DNA from: Blattamonas nauphoetae
Taxonomy: Eukaryota; Preaxostyla; Oxymonadida
Length of the DNA stretch: 64,000 nucleotides
Direction: 5' to 3'
Assembly: GCA_033064195.1 (NCBI GenBank)
Contig: JARBJD010000062.1
Location: 124,001-188,000, forward strand
Part shown: piece after piece, positions 44,037 to 58,960 of the stretch
Numbering within the stretch: the first letter of the stretch is position 1
How the letters are laid out: each line of letters opens with the position of its first letter
The notes under the pieces: model-generated
Seen by the model: the letters and a program-made list of their open reading frames with translations, nothing else
Told to the model about the DNA's origin: nothing
Databases searched by the model: none
Program-made: the position numbers and the translations under genes

Positions 44037-44385
44037 ATGTTTGAGGCCTTGATTGGTAAAAAGATTACGATCGAGATGAAGAATGACCTTTCCTTCTCTG
44101 GAACTCTGAATTCCGTAGATAAGTATATGAATATGGTAATCAGTGATCTTGATAAATCTGGTCAATACGAGACTACAGCAGCAGTTAGACTTACTTCTCA
44201 ATCATTTTTGTTGGTTATCTCTATTAAGAAACTTCTTAACCGAGTGTTTGTTCGAGGATCTGATGTACGATATGCTTACTTAGATCGTTCAGCTGTTGAT
44301 GTTGAACAACTTGAGGTTTTCATCCTTTAAATTCACTGATTCTTAGGAGTTAACAAGAAAAGAAGGATTAAGCGCGAAATCATGA
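44037..44385 (+). CDS. LSM2: Sm-like protein LSM2
   Basis: Subunit of LSM rings acting in U6 snRNA stability or mRNA decay. Exons 44037-44183, 44229-44315 and 44347-44385 give 90 residues. Sm1 motif: GKKITIEMKNDLSFSGTL with NSVDKYMNM; Sm2 motif: FVRGSDVRYAYL, whose RG-x2-VRY matches LSM2. The C-terminus EELTRKEGLSAKS also resembles LSM2 (ARKEA). The first intron (45 nt) is a multiple of three and has no stop, so unspliced mRNA would add 15 residues; the second is 31 nt. The start is a few residues shorter than usual, so a tiny upstream exon is possible, but I see none. Confidence 0.85.
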
Positions 44386-44553
44386 ACAATATCTCTTATG
44401 CGCAATCTTTCTTTCCAAATCTTCATTATTTACTCATTTCAACGGAAGTGCTTCAGTATGGCAGAGAGACACACTTGTCGGAACAAATCGAAGAAATTTC
44501 CAATGAAGAACCGTCGAATTGATTTAAAAAACAAGAACATCAACAAAAGTGCG

Positions 44554-45552
44554 TTAGGCATCGAGAAGTATTGGGGATATATCAGATGGCGGCTCGTTGA
44601 TTTCGATCTTTTCATACGGAAACCCAATCCACTCGCCATCCTCCTGCATACTGGAGCGTGTTCGGTCTCTCATCTCTTTCAACGTGGGTTGCTTCTCCGG
44701 CTGGAAAGATTGGAGCAGCTCCCACAAATCTGGAGGAAGGTAACCACCACGACTCGCTGTGGGGTCTTCCTCGACAGAGTAGCCTCGAGTCCCTTCATAA
44801 CTGTCCTCCTCTTCCTCCGCAGAATCGTCTTTCTCTTCCTCCTCATATTCTTCCTCTTCTTCCTCATCCTCTGTGTGCTCCCATAAACCTCTTCGCTCGA
44901 CAATTCGTGTCTGTTGGAGTGGAGGTGAATAATATAAGGGCGGGGGGATTGATGTCGTGAACAAGGGGGGTTCTGGAGGAAGAGGATGGAATGAATCAGA
45001 AGGATTTGGATAAGAACCGAGTGGTGAGATCTCTGGGAGTGGAGGGGGATCAAACTTGTGTGAAGTTCTTGAATGAGGCTGAGAACTGGATTGACGGGTA
45101 TCATCTGTGGGAACATTGTGCACTCGTTTTGAGTGACGAGGTTTAACATCACTGTGATGAGTATATTGTGGTTCTGGTGGAGTGATCGTAGTGTTTGAGA
45201 AAGACTGGCTGAATTGAGGTGAAGGAGTAAATGCAGGTTGAAAATGAAACTGATGTGGTTGTTGAAAATACTGTGGCGTAGGGTGAGGGGTTGGTCGCAT
45301 TCTAGCAAAGGCAGAAGCTGGAGGTGCAGGAATTGTGTTCCTTGGTCTGTGTGTTGATTGTTGTGGGGTCGAACGGATTGAAGATGAGGGATATTGTGTG
45401 ACATTATCTCCTGAAATCAAGAGAAACCCATTGGGATTGAGTGACACAGATTGAGACGGTGTTGGAGAGACGAATTGGGTGAAGGGTGATTGCTGGTGAT
45501 AAGATGGATTGTATGTCGAGTAATGAGGGCTATATGCAGTATTGTGTGTCAT
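44554..45552 (-). CDS. Low-complexity Pro/Ser/acidic protein, unknown
   Basis: Single exon of 332 residues from ATG 45552 (MTHNTAYSPHYSTYNPSYH). About two thirds is rich in Pro, Ser, Gln, His and Tyr, like a disordered RNA-binding or condensate-type tail. A run of acidic residues (about 44800-44890) follows. The C-terminal 60 residues are more ordered: GGYLPPDLWELLQSFQPEK, WIGFPYEKIEINEPPSD. No family recognised. An overlapping antisense frame exists but is a by-product of the composition. Confidence 0.6.
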   Translation of the reverse strand: MTHNTAYSPHYSTYNPSYHQQSPFTQFVSPTPSQSVSLNPNGFLLISGDNVTQYPSSSIRSTPQQSTHRPRNTIPAPPASAFARMRPTPHPTPQYFQQPHQFHFQPAFTPSPQFSQSFSNTTITPPEPQYTHHSDVKPRHSKRVHNVPTDDTRQSSSQPHSRTSHKFDPPPLPEISPLGSYPNPSDSFHPLPPEPPLFTTSIPPPLYYSPPLQQTRIVERRGLWEHTEDEEEEEEYEEEEKDDSAEEEEDSYEGTRGYSVEEDPTASRGGYLPPDLWELLQSFQPEKQPTLKEMRDRTRSSMQEDGEWIGFPYEKIEINEPPSDISPILLDA

Positions 45553-45767
45553 TTTTGGAATCTATGCCCGAGAACCCTCTGAATATTCCTGTTGTCTAGA
45601 TCAAACCAAACAACTCGAAAAGGCTCAATTTTTCCATGATTTTATCGTTGAATACATATTGTATCTGAAAACAATTGTGAAAAAGGTTCGAACAAATTTC
45701 TATTTTAAAGTAAAGTTAAATTGTGTTAAGTTTTGGTTATCGAACAAAAAGTTTGGTCCACGTTGCA

Positions 45768-46618
45768 TGAATAAAAAGGCTGCTAAACAGAGCATTATTG
45801 ACAGCTACTTCTTAAGAACAGAGCATGGAACCCATTTTTCTTTCTATTATTCATTTCTTCTCATTCATTTCGCATTCGTTCCTACAGAGAAGCTGAACGC
45901 TGCAGGGAGAATGAGACGGGGGCAGCAATTATGATTCAAAAGGTTTTTCGAGGGTACAGTACCAGAAAACACCTTCAAACACTCCAGTTTGGCCAAATTG
46001 TTCTTCTTAGACCTTTTTTCCCTCGTTTCTTCTAGCGGGCGAGCCCTCATCATCCAATGTGCTTTCAGGGTATATTGTGCAAAAAAAGTGTATAACAAAC
46101 TATATGCAGAAAAATGTCATCGTGAGCGTCTCCAGCACTTCAATGCTGCTGCACAAAAGATTCAAACACTGTACAGTTCCTCTCTTCCCGTAATGTTCAC
46201 AGATTCCGAGGATGGTACATCAGGAAATATGTTTGCAACATCAGAAAGCGTCGTGAATACCTTCAAAATATTCAGTCAAAGGTTTTTTACTCACATGTTA
46301 TTTTTGCCGAACTTCTAGAATGAAGAAGTACGACAGATGCTTGAAGAGTACCAAAAGCAACAACTTGTTCAGATTAAGGTATTCTCTGTCAATTTTTCAA
46401 GGATCATCTTTTTTCAACAGGAACAAGCAGAATTGGATCATCACAACTCTGTTGTGGCCTCATCTCGCAACCTCCATCATCTCACATCAACTAAAACGAT
46501 GCCATCAATCTTTAATTCTCCTTATCAGGTGGCAGAACCGAAGGTTGAAGGGGTCAATGTTGAAACATTCATCAAAACTCAAACCAGACGGATCTTGAAA
46601 GCTAGAACGAATAAATGA
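45768..46618 (+). CDS. SPATA17: SPATA17-like IQ-motif protein
   Basis: Calmodulin-binding protein of flagella and sperm tails. Probable start ATG 45768 (MNKKAAKQSIIDSYFLRTE). Three IQ motifs read across short introns: AAIMIQKVFRGYSTRKHLQ, ALIIQCAFRVYCAKKVY and AAQKIQTLFRGWYIRKYV (the last formed by removing a 32-nt intron near 46170-46205). Then a Glu-rich helix (NEEVRQMLEEYQKQQLVQI) and the SPATA17 signature NLHHLTSTKTMPSIFNSPY, matching animal HYLLSTKQIPGIYNSPF. The C-terminus is RRILKARTNK. The first intron appears to use a GC donor (GA|GCATGG) ending CTACAG; other structures are possible. The animal C-terminal half is absent. Confidence 0.78.
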
Positions 46619-46807
46619 TGAGATCTTTTAATTTTTCATTTCACCCAAACATCTTCATTTGAAATATATGGTGGAACTCGAGGGATGTGGTCATGTAACT
46701 GTCCCACATTTCGTTATCACAGTTGAATTAACAAGCTCTTTGTTTGTTCCGACATTAACAGAATTAATTTTTTGCTTTATCAATCCTTTTGATCCCTTTC
46801 AGTGGAA

Positions 46808-49047
46808 ATGCCACCTTCACGAGCAAAACGAACCTCAAAACGGGTGCAATCAAAGCCGAAGTCGACAACTGAACCTCCAGTCGAAACTGAAGTTGAAGAT
46901 CAAATCAATGTCGGTGAAGTCTTGCTCGGTGACGATGCTTCTTCAGAAGAAGACAAAAAAACTTCCCAACCATCGAAAAGGACAGCAACTCCTAAGTCAG
47001 CCCGCATTGCTCAGCGAAACAATGTGGAGCTCTCACCAGTTCGTTTGTTCATTTGTTTGGATCAATGTTTCCAGAGAGACGTGTTAGTACCCGTCGAACA
47101 AGAGGAACATCGCCGACCCCGAAAAAATCAGATAATCTAAACGAACCATCTGATAAACAAGCAAAGCTCATTCTCTCACAACTTCCCAATCTCCCGCCAA
47201 CATCTCCCCTCACTCAACCGAATCCAGTTGTCACGCCCGGTCGGATTCAACCAAAAACACCGCTTTCTCTTCCACCTCTTCCCCCTCTGCCTCCATTTGC
47301 ATCACCTCCATTTACATCACCTCCATATACACGCCAAACCTCAACCTATTACCCACAAACTGTAAGCCCGTTTCCAATCCTAAACCCGAACATACAGCAT
47401 CGTGTTTCAAATATTCAAACTCCTCTAACGGAACAACCCCGCAAGTTCAATACCCCAATCCAATCTCCTCGCCCTCCAACACCACCACTTTCTGTGACAC
47501 ACTCGTCATCAATGACCTCTTTCAATGCAGAACAGGAGAACGTCGTTATGCGTCGAAAATCAAGCATGGAACGTGAACCAGAAGAAACTGCCAAGGTTGA
47601 TAGGATGTCGCCCCTTAGGAAAGAAACAGAAGTTGATGAAACACCAAAACCTCCACGTGATTGGACGAAAATCATGAAGAAAACAGGGTATTGGTCGCTC
47701 GTGGTCTCGGGCGTTCTTCTTGCTCTGTGGCTTGCTATGAATATGTCTCAAGCGGTAATTCGTTTTGCGTCGCTTCCATCCGCGTGTTATGATCAACCAG
47801 AGCTTACTGGACTGTCTCGAGTTCTCTCAGCCCCATCAACCTTCCTTGTGACGTCTGTTTTCTGCCCAATCCAAAACAAGCTCAAACCCCTCGAATTTTG
47901 CATTCCGGGTGGCGAAGACGACACACTTCCGTCGGCATACCTCCCGCCTGACTGTGTCCCGTGCCCGCTCAACGCAAACTGTTCAATCGACGCGGCAACC
48001 CAACACAGCATTGTCACGTGCAATCCAGGATACACACTCATCAAGGAGGGTGTCTTCAACTTCGGCCCAATCAACAAAAGCAAGCGAGTGACGTGCCATC
48101 CCGACAAGTCATTCGACCAGCTTGTTGAGAAGGTTGTTCGCCAAGCCGAGAAGGGACTGAAGGAAGAGAAAGTCCGCGCTCTGTGCTCCTCGATCGGCGT
48201 TGATGTGTCGGCAAAGGGTGAACAATTGAACGATCTGGGTATGATCGGGGACGGAACAGGGTGGGTCACGGACAACGAGATGGAGACTTGGCTCATGTCC
48301 TTCTTCCCCGACAAGGAAGCCATCCCAGAAGTGTGGAAGAACCATGCCATTGACAAGCTCTCCCAGCTCCCTTCAGTTCACAGCGAGAAGCAGAAACACA
48401 TCTTCAACCACACTCCTCAACTGCCCTTCCGGTGCCGACTTTGGATGAGCTACGAAAGCCACAAGCGTGCTGTCTACAAATTCCTCTTCCTGTCCACCCT
48501 CCTCGTCGCTGCCGGCGTTGCTGTTGTTGTGTACGTGAAGCTCGCCTTGAAAGAGCGAGAACTCCAGCGCTACATGATCGCTCTCTCTCGATACCATCTC
48601 CAGCAGCAGAACAGAAGCGGCCAGTCTGTCGGTGTTGTTCCCAGTGTCCTCCGTAACCGTGTCTTCGACGACGAAGAGCTCACCAACAACGTCCGCGAGA
48701 AGGCCAAAATGAAGGCGTGGAAGCAGACTCTCGCCCAACTGAAGAGTGATCGTCGGGTGGCAGTTGGTTATGAAAAAGTTAACGGAATTCAAGAAGAGAC
48801 GTTGGGATGGACCGATCCCGTGTATGACGTGGCTTACCCAACAGCTCCATGGGTCAAACGACGCCAAGAAAAAGAGAGGAAAGAGATCCATGAGCGAGAA
48901 CTTAGGATGGAAGAGAAGCGGCTCGAGCAGATGGGAAGGTATGACACTGTACGTAACGCGGAAAGACAAACGATCGCACACACCTCATCACAACAAGAAC
49001 AAAAGCCCAAAAGATCTTCTTTAATCAATATCCGGAGAACTATTTGA
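46808..49047 (+). CDS. Inner nuclear membrane protein, Man1/Src1/Heh family
   Basis: Integral protein of the inner nuclear membrane. Start ATG 46808 (MPPSRAKRTSKRVQSKPKS), with a basic, NLS-like nucleoplasmic part. A short intron near 47040-47085 leads to RRVSTRRTRG. A long Pro/Ser/Thr-rich linker follows, like the one that passes the nuclear pore in Heh2. TM1 is WSLVVSGVLLALWLAM (about 47695-47745). The lumenal MSC domain has the family cysteines: VPCPLNANCS, IVTCNPGYTLIKEG, VTCHPDKSFDQLVEKVV, RALCSSIGVD. TM2 is FLFLSTLLVAAGVAVVVYV near 48480. A C-terminal winged-helix-like region and a basic end follow. I do not see a LEM or HeH domain at the N-terminus; it may be lost or in an unrecognised upstream exon (46660-46800). 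Confidence 0.78.
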
Positions 49048-49186
49048 TTTTTCGTCACATGTCATCCGCACATTCTTTTTTCATTCGTCTTCTTCTCACA
49101 AACATAGATTCTTTTGGGTTGTTCTCTGGAAACCGTACTCCATTCGATAATACGCCTTAATTTAACTTGTATTTGAATCAAAGAGA

Positions 49187-50039
49187 ATGCAAGAATTCTT
49201 TTCTGGACAAAAGGCTGTATTTGTCTCGAACCTTCCCCCGCAAATGGAACTTCAACAATTACGAGATATTTTCCTAAACTTTGGACAAACTGAATCAATT
49301 GATGTCTTTCCGTATGTTTCTTCGAGATTTTTCATGGATTTTGTCCTCTTATAAGAGATCCATCAAACAGCATGGCCATGGCTGTCATCCTTTACAAGGA
49401 AGCTCAATCTGTATGATCCTTGAAATACCATTATTGTTTTTTGGCATCGTCCTTAAAAAACTTGCCAATACGCCTCCTTTATTCTTCTTTCTTTATCATT
49501 CAGGCATTCCAAGCAGCAAAATTGGACAAAGAAAGAATCATTGATTCGGAAATACATGTAGTAGCTTATGGACCGAAAACACCGTTAGAATTTAGAAGCC
49601 AACAGGCTCAGAAGGAGCTTATGCGGTTATATGATCTTGGAACAGGGACAATCGTCCATATTTGGAATGTATCTCCCTTCATCGATGATGAAGCGATTAA
49701 AAGCTTCTTTAGCAAAGTTGGAACTGTCACAAAAGTTGAAATCATTCCAGACACATCTGGTCGGTTGGCTTGCACAGCACGTGTCGAGTTTTCAACCCCC
49801 GAAGAGGCAACAGCAGCCCTCGAAATGACAGGTTCAACTTTACTCGATAACGAAGTCACTATTGTTCGAGCGAAGAGTATGCATAATTCAGAACCGTCAT
49901 CAGCACTATATGCCCTTGCTGAAACTGCTGTTGATGATGTTCGAGCCTCACTGAATCGAGCGACACGAAGAGGTTGGTTCTTTTTTCTCAATTGTTATTC
50001 CTTCACGTAGATTATTCAAAACGTCGATCAGGGGACTAA
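49187..50039 (+). CDS. RNA-binding protein with two RRMs
   Basis: Start ATG 49187 (MQEFFSGQKAVFVSNLPPQ), giving RNP2 AVFVSNL. After an intron of about 40 nt, NSMAMAVILYKEAQSAFQA ends RRM1. RRM2 is IVHIWNVSPFIDDEAIKSF with VTKVEIIPDTSGRLACTAR and VEFSTPEEATAALEM. The RNP1 of RRM2 is weak (ARVEFST). The last intron (donor after 49972, acceptor 50010) joins to DYSKRRSGD and TAA at 50037-50039. About 220 residues. SR- or Snf-like splicing proteins are candidates, but no family is fixed. Confidence 0.8.
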
Positions 50040-50255
50040 TTTTCATTTTCTGAACATTTCATTGTGATATATGTTAATTTATCATCTACACCCCGTCTCA
50101 GTCAATTGCATCTCAATTTTAAAGTGCAAACAGATTATTCCTGTGCCAGTGTTGTCTATTCAAAGAAAAAGAAACAGTAAGTGATTGTGTGTCAGTTTTT
50201 CTCGATTTTTGATGACTCAGAAGTTGTGTCTCATTATTATGGTCGAGTGATCAAG

Positions 50256-51610
50256 ATGACTTTGTGCCTCTGTTTACTCGCCCTGGCTTCTGCAAAAGTT
50301 TATTTTGCAGAAGAATTCGATAGTATTATTCAAATTTCTTTCTCATGAAGCTTTATTTATCTTGATTCTCTCAAGAAACATGGCGTTCCAGGTGGGTTGA
50401 ATCGGCGACACAACAAACTAACATCTCTCTTGGCCGCTTTGGTTGGGATGCTGGAAGGTACTATGCAGATTGGGAGATGTCCATGGGTCTCAAACTCACA
50501 GAAGACAAAAAGAATTACATCATCTCCGCAAAACTCCCCGAAGAATTTGATAACGAAAAGAAACCATTAATCTTTTCATACACCGTGAAGTGTGAAAGTG
50601 ATCCAGGTCCCACTGGCTTATATATGCGTTTATATTCGGAGAATCTCGACCAAACAAACCTCTCGAGTGCCGACCCATTTGAAATCGAATTTGGCCCAGA
50701 GTACGAGGGAATTGTGGGAGCACATCTTCATTTCTCGATCCGAAGCAACGGAACTTTGTATCATCTGAAAGAATCGTTCCATCTCCCAAAAGATGAATTC
50801 ACACACATGTACACAATGATTCTTCGCCCAGACTGTACATATGAAGTGCGTGTGGATGATGAAATGAAGCTAAATGGAAGAATTCAAGATGATTTCCCTG
50901 GTATTCTTCCACCAAAAGAGGTTTACTGCATTCTATCTAATCTTTTCTAGATCCCTGATCCTGCTGCCGTTAAACCCTCAGATTGGGTTGATAATCCCGA
51001 AATTCCAGATCCAACCTATGTAAAACCAGAGAATTGGGATGATCGACAAACTATCCCCGACCCAAAGCGTGCTACAAAGCCGCCAACGTGGGATTCTGAT
51101 CCACGCAACAAAGGAAAAGAATGGAAACAACCTGAAATATTCAACCCTAACTATATGGGACTGTGGAGACAGCGATACATTCCTAATCCAGAGTACAAGG
51201 GCGATTGGGTCGCCCCAAACATCACGAATCCAGATTTTGATCGAATTCTCCAAAGCACTTATCGGCACAAGATCAACGTGATTGGATTGGATGTTTTTGC
51301 CCTCAAGGCCGGACCAATCTTCGACAATGTATTTCTGGGTGATGATTGGTTTGAATGGAGGGATTTTGCCAGCAAAACATTCATCGACATCAAGTCGAAG
51401 GAGAAAGAGGCCTACGAGCGATTGGAGAATGAAATCTATCCAGAAATTGGAGCCAACTTGCGAACTCGACTTAAGCGGAAGGAGAGAGAGATTTCTCAGA
51501 AGTTGACGGAGAAGGAGAAGAGGGAGGAAGAAGAGAAAAAGAAGAAGGAAGAGGAGCTTAAGAAGAAGGCAGAAGAAGCCGAGAATTTCCCAGATGTTGA
51601 TGAGTTATAG
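50256..51610 (+). CDS. CALR: Calreticulin, ER lumenal lectin chaperone
   Basis: Binds monoglucosylated N-glycans and calcium in the ER. Exons 50256-50322, 50376-50920 and 50951-51610 give 423 residues in phase. Signal peptide MTLCLCLLALASAKVYFAEE. Globular domain: WRSRWVESATQQ, KPLIFSYTVKCES (cf. the family YTVKHEQ), PFEIEFGPEYEGIVG, HMYTMILRPDCTYEV. P domain repeats: IPDPAAVKPSDWVDNP, IPDPTYVKPENWDDR, IPDPKRATKPPTWD, then PNYMGLWRQRYIPNPEYKG. The tail is highly charged (EEEEKKKKEEELKKK) and ends NFPDVDEL, an HDEL/KDEL-like retrieval signal. The second intron is 30 nt. Confidence 0.95.
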
Positions 51611-51852
51611 TGGATGGTTTGTGGAGGAAGAGGACTGTCTTGCGTGCCACCACACTTGTTTTTATTCACTTTTCATTTTGATTCGACGAAATTTGCCGTT
51701 CCATTCTTTTTTAAATCAGACCCGAAAGTCAACAGATCATCAAAGAGTGTGCTTCCAAGAATAGCTGTGTTTCTTCACACAGATGAAGTGAATAGACAGA
51801 AAAAACTCGATACAAACTGAAAACAAGACAATCAGGCTGAAGAGAAGCAGCC

Positions 51853-53754
51853 TCAAGTAGAAATATCATCAAAATCTGTCTGGATTTGAACGCTGACCAT
51901 TCTTCCCAATCGATCACGCTCCAACTTCTGGGCCAGCATCTCCAGCAGTTTGTCCTCCTCGACATCATTTCCCTTCCCTTTGAAGCGAGGGTCGGTGTTG
52001 GACGAGAGATCCGAATACGACTGACCGCTCGGCTCTGTCATGAAGCTGAACGGCTTCCCAGTGAAGATCGCCATTTTGCTCGACGATGTGTTCTCATAAT
52101 CAGTTGTCTCCTCTGCCGACTGCACCTTCGGCTCAAAGAAAGAAACCACGCGGAGATCGGTGCCGCCCGATGTGCTTCCCTCGGGCATCGATTTGTCGTC
52201 CGTCGTGGCGAATGGGTCTTCCGCCTTTTCCTCTTTTTTTTCGGTTTTTTTGACTGGTTTGTGGACAACGCGAGAGAGGTAGAAACTGGCTCCGTTCCAT
52301 GTGCAGACAAGGTACATCGCAAGAAGTGCGAAAAAGTGGGCATGGCGGGAGTAGATGAGGAGATACGAAGGAAGCGAGGAGCCGATGGTGTACAACAGCT
52401 GGCACACTAAAACAATTCAGAAACCGGAAGAAGACGCAAACGAAGGAACATTCCTCCCTTGTAGTATCGGTTGTCGGGTCCTTCGTTGTACAATCGCCAG
52501 AGAAATGAGCCCTGCAAGAACAGTCAAGAGAGAGGGATATCACAAACAACTGGGAGTCTTTTGGTGATCCATCGTTCAGAATAATCAAAGGCAGGATTGT
52601 CGTCCAGATAGTCACCATCCACGACGATCACCTTGATGAAGTATGCAAGCATCCACACTGTGAAGACATCCATGTTGAGGAAGAATGCTCTGACAATATT
52701 CTGGGGTGTTTGGTTCGTCACAGCTGCATAACCTGTGTCTTTCCATCGTAAACAGTAAGTAACGAGACCAGGGAAACAATGTAAAAATGCTGCATAAATA
52801 TGGGATATCGGTATTGATAAATGAAGAAAAGCAAATACAGGATGTCATTCGATCAATGTCATGTAGAACCAAAGAGTTTCTCCACGTAATGATCGCCACA
52901 AGGAGGGATCCATTACATGCAATGAAACAAATTTCGAAGAGCATGACGTTCCGGGGAAAGAACCACAGAAACAACATCAACATGAAATTTGCAAAGTAGC
53001 AATAGTCCAGGATATAAAAGTGGCACTGGAAAAAAAGAGAAATCGACAAGCGGAAAAAAGAACATACCCCAAGCTTCTTATAGTAAAATATTCGGAAAAA
53101 GATGAGCTGAAAAAGAAAATTGTTGAGAATAAGTTGAGAATCAAACGCTGAGCTGAACGACTGTGTAGAAAAGAGGGAGAAATCTGGTGTAATTCGTTAC
53201 GATGTATTCGGTGAGTAAGCTGAACAACATTGAGAAAAAAGAGCAAAAGGAGGGCGAAAAGCGTGAAAGAACCTGATAGATAGGATACATCAGGACAATG
53301 GAACCCATGAAGGAGCATTTTTCCATGAGAGTGATGTGCTTGCTTGAGATTCTTTTAAGAGGCTATTCAGAAAGAAGAACATAGAACAATCGAAAATCGA
53401 AACATTTCGAAATCTTCGAACCCTTCCATTCTTTTGGGTGCGTTGTTTTCGTTCAAAAGCAGAAATATCGAAAAGACGAGAGTGTGGCTTGTGATCATGA
53501 TTAAGTGGGCTTAACTCCGGTTGAAGATCATCACGATTGGAATTCTTTGTCTGTCGTCGTCGTGACATTCGAAACTGAAGGGATGAAAAAAAGACAAAAG
53601 TGGTGGGATGATCAATTACTTTTCTCTCTGAATTATCCGAAGATGAACTGTTTGAACCAGAAAAACAATCACAACTATGCGATGGAGAGTAATAGTGACT
53701 TTCTCCATCCTTCTTGCTCCAATTGTGAGGATCAATCTGATCCAGCCCATGCAA
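51853..53754 (-). CDS. GPC1: Glycerophosphocholine acyltransferase, Gpc1 family (DUF2838)
   Basis: Multi-pass ER enzyme that acylates glycerophosphocholine to lyso-PC. Start ATG 53754 (MHGLDQIDPHNWSKKDGES); an intron of about 47 nt joins ERK to FRMSRRRQTKNSNRD. Membrane segments: MGSIVLMYPIYQ, the conserved block FYILDYCYFANFMLMLFLW (family motif LDxCYFAN), NGSLLVAIITWRNSLVLHD, then IVRAFFLNMDVFTVWMLAY, SLPSYLLIYSRHAHFFALL. A cytosolic C-terminal tail of about 120 residues is acidic and ends TDFDDIST. WRNSLV and the histidine after it match family hallmarks. Four or more short introns. Convergent with calreticulin and 49 bp from the divergent kinase gene. Confidence 0.82.
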
Positions 53755-53803
53755 TTTATATTGTCTCCGTCATCATTATTTCTCTCTTCTATTTCGTTCG
53801 TAT

Positions 53804-56789
<2,986 letters not shown>

Positions 56790-57028
56790 TTATGTCTTAT
56801 CTGTTTTATTTTTCTCTGCTTGCCCTTTGAGTTTGGTCTCTACCTTGGCAATATGGATTCCACAGGAGTTACGAACTGTGCCTTATTTTTCTTTTTTCTT
56901 GTCGTATTTTTAGAGGTTCTTATCTCTGTATGGTTTTCACAATATAGACTTTTCTGTAAAAGGGTTAAGTAGTGTCAACTGCGAATTAAATCACACTTCT
57001 GAGTGAACCTCACAGCCAGCTGGCTGAA

Positions 57029-58845
57029 ATGGTCCGATCAGTTGAAATGTTCTGTTTCACTGCTTTCCTACTTTATCTTTCTCATTGTGAAGTATGTTTC
57101 GTTTTAATACAAGTTTTTAATTCTTTCATCAATTAGAGATTCGTCTATGATGATTTCCAAACTGCAGAAATTGGTAAGGACTGGATTCATAGTGAAGCTG
57201 ATATCTACACTGGGAGATGTGTTATAGCCGATAATTCAGCCCAAGTTCATAGTTTTCTCCGAAAATGTCTCCTCTCTTCCGTCCTCTCTCATATTTCTCA
57301 CATTCTCATCTCCAGCGCTGATGTTTGACCACAGCTTTCGGGAATATGCAATCTCCAGAAATGCCCCCTTTGTACATAATGGTGGTGATTTTATTATTCA
57401 GGTTTATTTTTCATCGTTTTTCCATTCTTCTCATCATCACACCATTCAAACTCGTTCTCTCGCACCCACAGTTCTCTCTACAAGCGACCTATTCCAACAC
57501 TTTTAAAGGTGATTATGCCATGAAATTGTTTCAAGCACCATTCGATCCCCATACACTCGACGAGAATACCACCTATAAACTTGCATTTGGTCCCTATGAA
57601 CATGAACGAAGAGTAGGCACTATTTTTTTCTCATCTGGATAGATTGCATTTTCGTTAAGACTTCCTGATCCTCGTACTGGTGAATCTGTCCTTCATAATC
57701 TCACGAAACAGCTTCGAACTGAACATGGTTGGGACGAACATTTCTACCGATTGGTGATTCATCCGGATGACACGTTTGAAATTCATAGTGATTTTACTGT
57801 GGTACTGGCTGGCGACCTTCATGATCCAACCCTGTTCAATCCCCCCATTCAACCACCAGAAATGATCAATGATCCAACTGACAAAATTCCAGAGAACTAT
57901 CCACCAGAATGGATTCGTGACCCAAAGGATAAGAAACCTGCTTATTGGGTTGAAGGCCTCCCTGAGCAAATTCCTGATCCTGCACAGACCAAATCAGAGT
58001 TCTGGAAAGAAGATGAGCCTGAGTGGATCCCTGACCCCGATGGGAAAAAACCAGAGGAATGGAATGATGAGACTGACGGAGAGTATGAGGTTCCACTCAT
58101 CCGCAATCCATACTGCCTCAAATACGGCTGTGGGAAGTATGTCCAACCAATGATCCCGAATCCTGACTACTATCGCCCGTACCCCTACGATATGAAGCGC
58201 AACCCAAAATACAAGCCATACAAGTTCCGTCAGATCCCAAATCCAGATTACTATGTCGCACCTAACAATCTTTCCATCATCGGAAATATTTCTGGAATCG
58301 GGTTTATCGGGATGATTGAACAAAATAAACTTATGATTCAATCAATTTACATTGGAGACAACGTGACAGAAGCAGATGAAATCAGAACAGCCCGGTTTGG
58401 AGAGCAATTTAGGATTCAGGAAGCCGCCAAAGCCTCGCAGAAACGGAGCGATGTCCAAAAGCGACTTGAACGTGATGTTAACCGTTTCAAACAAACAGAC
58501 TTCTGGAAGCAACCAAAGAGAAAAATTTCAATTGGATGGGATTTGCTTATTGACAGAGCGAAAGAGAAGAAAGAATGGCTCTACCAGTTCATCGCCTTGG
58601 TTGCTGGCGTCACGATTGTTGGGTTGATAATACTCATTGGATGCACATGCTGCATTTTCAAACAATGTGGAAAATCCAAATCAAACCAACCAAAGACAGA
58701 GGAATCAACGAAAGAAGAGAAGGAGGAAGAGCCTGAGCAAGCTCAGGAGAGCAAGGCTGTCGTTGCTCCTGAAGAAAACTCCGACAAAACTCCTCAGCAA
58801 CCAAAACGTCGTCCAACACGTGGAAGAACCCCTGGCAAACAATAA
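57029..58845 (+). CDS. CANX: Calnexin, membrane lectin chaperone
   Basis: Membrane-bound partner of calreticulin. Start ATG 57029; signal peptide VEMFCFTAFLLYLSHC. After a 45-nt intron, RFVYDDFQTAEIGKDWIHS; then REYAISRNAPFVHNGG, GDYAMKLFQAPFDPHTLDE, LAFGPYEHERR, RLVIHPDDTFEIHSDF. P-domain repeats: MINDPTDKIPENYPPEWI, DPKDKKPAYWVEG, IPDPAQTKSEFW, EWIPDPDGKKPEEWND, then MIPNPDYYRPYPYDMKRN and IPNPDYYVAPNN. A transmembrane helix LVAGVTIVGLIILIGCTCC (about 58600-58655) leads to a cytosolic acidic then Arg/Pro-rich tail ending RTPGKQ. There is no KDEL, as expected of calnexin. Confidence 0.93.
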
Positions 58846-58960
58846 CGGCACGAATCATCGAAGCACTTTCTTTGAGAAACTTCTCAAGTCACATTTTGAT
58901 TTGTACAACTTAGATTGATCTTAGAACGGGGGAAGAGTACGTGAAGTTTCAGAGAGAAAG

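Noticed and set aside
44679-45404. Second long frame in the low-complexity gene at 44554-45552.
   Set aside because: Same composition effect; the chosen frame has a start, an ordered C-terminus and no breaks.
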